Positions 4,819 to 5,656 of a stretch of 5,656 nt of DNA are shown here, in pieces. Below the pieces are notes generated by a model, which saw only the letters and a list, made by a program, of their open reading frames with translations, was not told the DNA's origin and did not search any database. The stretch comes from JBBSUX01 sp038234045 (GTDB lineage Bacteria; Pseudomonadota; Gammaproteobacteria; Burkholderiales; Burkholderiaceae_C). The DNA is taken from contig JBBSUX010000224.1 in NCBI GenBank assembly GCA_038234045.1, positions 1 through 5,656 on the forward strand, written 5' to 3'. Positions within the stretch are counted from its first letter, which is position 1, and each line of letters opens with the position of its first letter. The translations under genes and the position numbers were made by a program.

Positions 4819-5656
4819 TTAATTTTTCGGCGTAGAGAAACTCTTTCCGACCTTCTTTTTCTGATCCTGTCCTGCCGTGGCGTGGGAATCCATTGGCAGG
4901 AGCGACATTCCGTCGTCGCTGAATACCAATTTATGCACGTCGCTGGAATGTCCCATGCCGCGTGACTTGACGATGTAGAGGCCACGAATGCGACGTTGAC
5001 CCTCGTTTTCCTCCAGCTCTCTGACAACAATCCACGTGTCTATCAAGGACGATACGCCGATTTCACCGCTTGAGTCATTTTGCGCGTTCGAAGAGACCAG
5101 GCTGGTGAAGAATCCAGTGATGCCCCTGGATTTGAGGGCATCGATCATCCGCGTTATCATGGACTGAACTTCAATTCGGTTCCCCTGCCCCAGAAGACTG
5201 GTCAGCGGATCGATGACAACGCCTGTCGGCTGGAAGTCGGCCAGAAGCTTGTACAAGTCAAGCAAATGCCGTTCCAGACCAAAAAACGCCGGTCGCGTGG
5301 ATACGATTTTCAGCAGCCCGTTCTTTACCAGTGGCTCGAGGTCCAATCCGATTGAACTCAAGTTCTGGATGAGTTGGCCCGGTGACTCTTCATACGACAA
5401 AAACAGGCACCGCTCCCCACGCCTGCACGTCTCCGTGGCGAAGGCGGCCGCGAGACTGGTCTTGCCCGTTCCCGCGGTGCCCGATGCAAGAATGGTGCTG
5501 CCTCTGGTGTAGCCACCGCCCTGGAACAACTTATCCAATGATGGGACGCCTGTCGCCACCCGTTCCGCCGTGCCCGGTTGGTTCATGCCCGCAGAAGTGA
5601 TGGGGATGACTGAAAGCCCACCGTTGTCGATGACGAACGGATACTCGTTGACTCCG
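4819..5656 (-). CDS. kaiC: KaiC-family circadian-clock-type ATPase, C-terminal part (5' end beyond the right edge)
   Basis: The frame is open through the edge. The 24 residues before the Met at 5586 (EYPFVIDNGGLSVIPITSAG is their core) match the end of the first KaiC domain, so 5586 is internal and this is a two-domain KaiC; 279 residues are visible. The second ATPase domain begins with RVATGVPSLDKLFQGGGYTRG and contains the Walker A GTAGTGKT (5458-5481), the twin catalytic glutamates in YEES (5383-5394), the Walker B VVIDPL (Asp codon 5209-5211), and SRGMGHS near the end. GVSSLIDTW places Ser-Ser (5047-5052) at the S431/T432 autophosphorylation sites of the Synechococcus protein. The C-terminal tail is short and Lys-rich, and I cannot recognise the KaiA-binding loop in it. 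KaiC forms ATP-hydrolysing hexamers; outside cyanobacteria it is tied to stress or simple timing systems. No kaiA or kaiB is visible. It heads an operon with cheB. Confidence 0.93.
   Translation of the reverse strand, partial: GVNEYPFVIDNGGLSVIPITSAGMNQPGTAERVATGVPSLDKLFQGGGYTRGSTILASGTAGTGKTSLAAAFATETCRRGERCLFLSYEESPGQLIQNLSSIGLDLEPLVKNGLLKIVSTRPAFFGLERHLLDLYKLLADFQPTGVVIDPLTSLLGQGNRIEVQSMITRMIDALKSRGITGFFTSLVSSNAQNDSSGEIGVSSLIDTWIVVRELEENEGQRRIRGLYIVKSRGMGHSSDVHKLVFSDDGMSLLPMDSHATAGQDQKKKVGKSFSTPKN

Noticed and set aside
4797..5030. Starting the stand-alone CheB at the ATG at 5030
   Set aside because: That start would overlap the end of kaiC by over 200 bases and add 78 residues that are an out-of-frame reading of it; GTG 4796 has a properly spaced AGGA.
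5584..5586. ATG at 5586 as the start of a single-domain KaiC-like protein
   Set aside because: The frame continues to the window edge and the residues before this Met match the end of the first KaiC domain and the interdomain linker.

Overview
The window looks like a piece of a beta-proteobacterial (probably Burkholderiales) chromosome carrying signal-transduction genes. That placement rests on moderately high GC and on the resemblance of the proteins to families I know from Comamonadaceae-type genomes; it is inference, not a database match. No RNA genes, mobile elements or CRISPR arrays were seen.

Layout. (1) 1-353, plus strand: the 3' end of a gene resembling the N-terminal and dimerisation part of an orphan histidine kinase. 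The phosphoacceptor His position is occupied by Glu, and the protein stops before any ATPase domain. (2) 354-693: about 340 bases with no convincing gene, a weak promoter candidate and a small inverted repeat. (3) 694-1284, plus: a small PAS-domain protein. (4) 1349-3946, plus: an 865-residue fusion of CheB methylesterase, CheR methyltransferase, PAS, coiled coil and PAS. (5) 3947-4166: a convergent intergenic gap with a likely terminator. (6) 4167-4796, minus: a stand-alone CheB methylesterase starting at a GTG. (7) 4819 to beyond 5656, minus: a KaiC-family ATPase, of which only the end of the first ATPase domain and the whole second one are visible. Its reading frame stays open through the right edge, so the Met at 5586 is internal.

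How they may work together. The plus-strand genes form a PAS/CheB-CheR unit in which methylesterase, methyltransferase and sensor domains share one chain. No receptor, CheA, CheW or receiver domain is visible. The minus-strand pair is a tight kaiC-cheB operon with a 22-base gap, linking a clock-type ATPase to a receiver-less methylesterase. Two CheB modules, each with an intact Ser-His-Asp triad, therefore lie in convergent operons about 220 bases apart. This suggests an atypical, non-flagellar sensory or stress-signalling locus. A second recurring pattern is at the starts of both intact plus-strand genes: each lies in an ATGA overlap with a very short upstream reading frame that has its own purine-rich ribosome-binding site, so translational coupling is possible.
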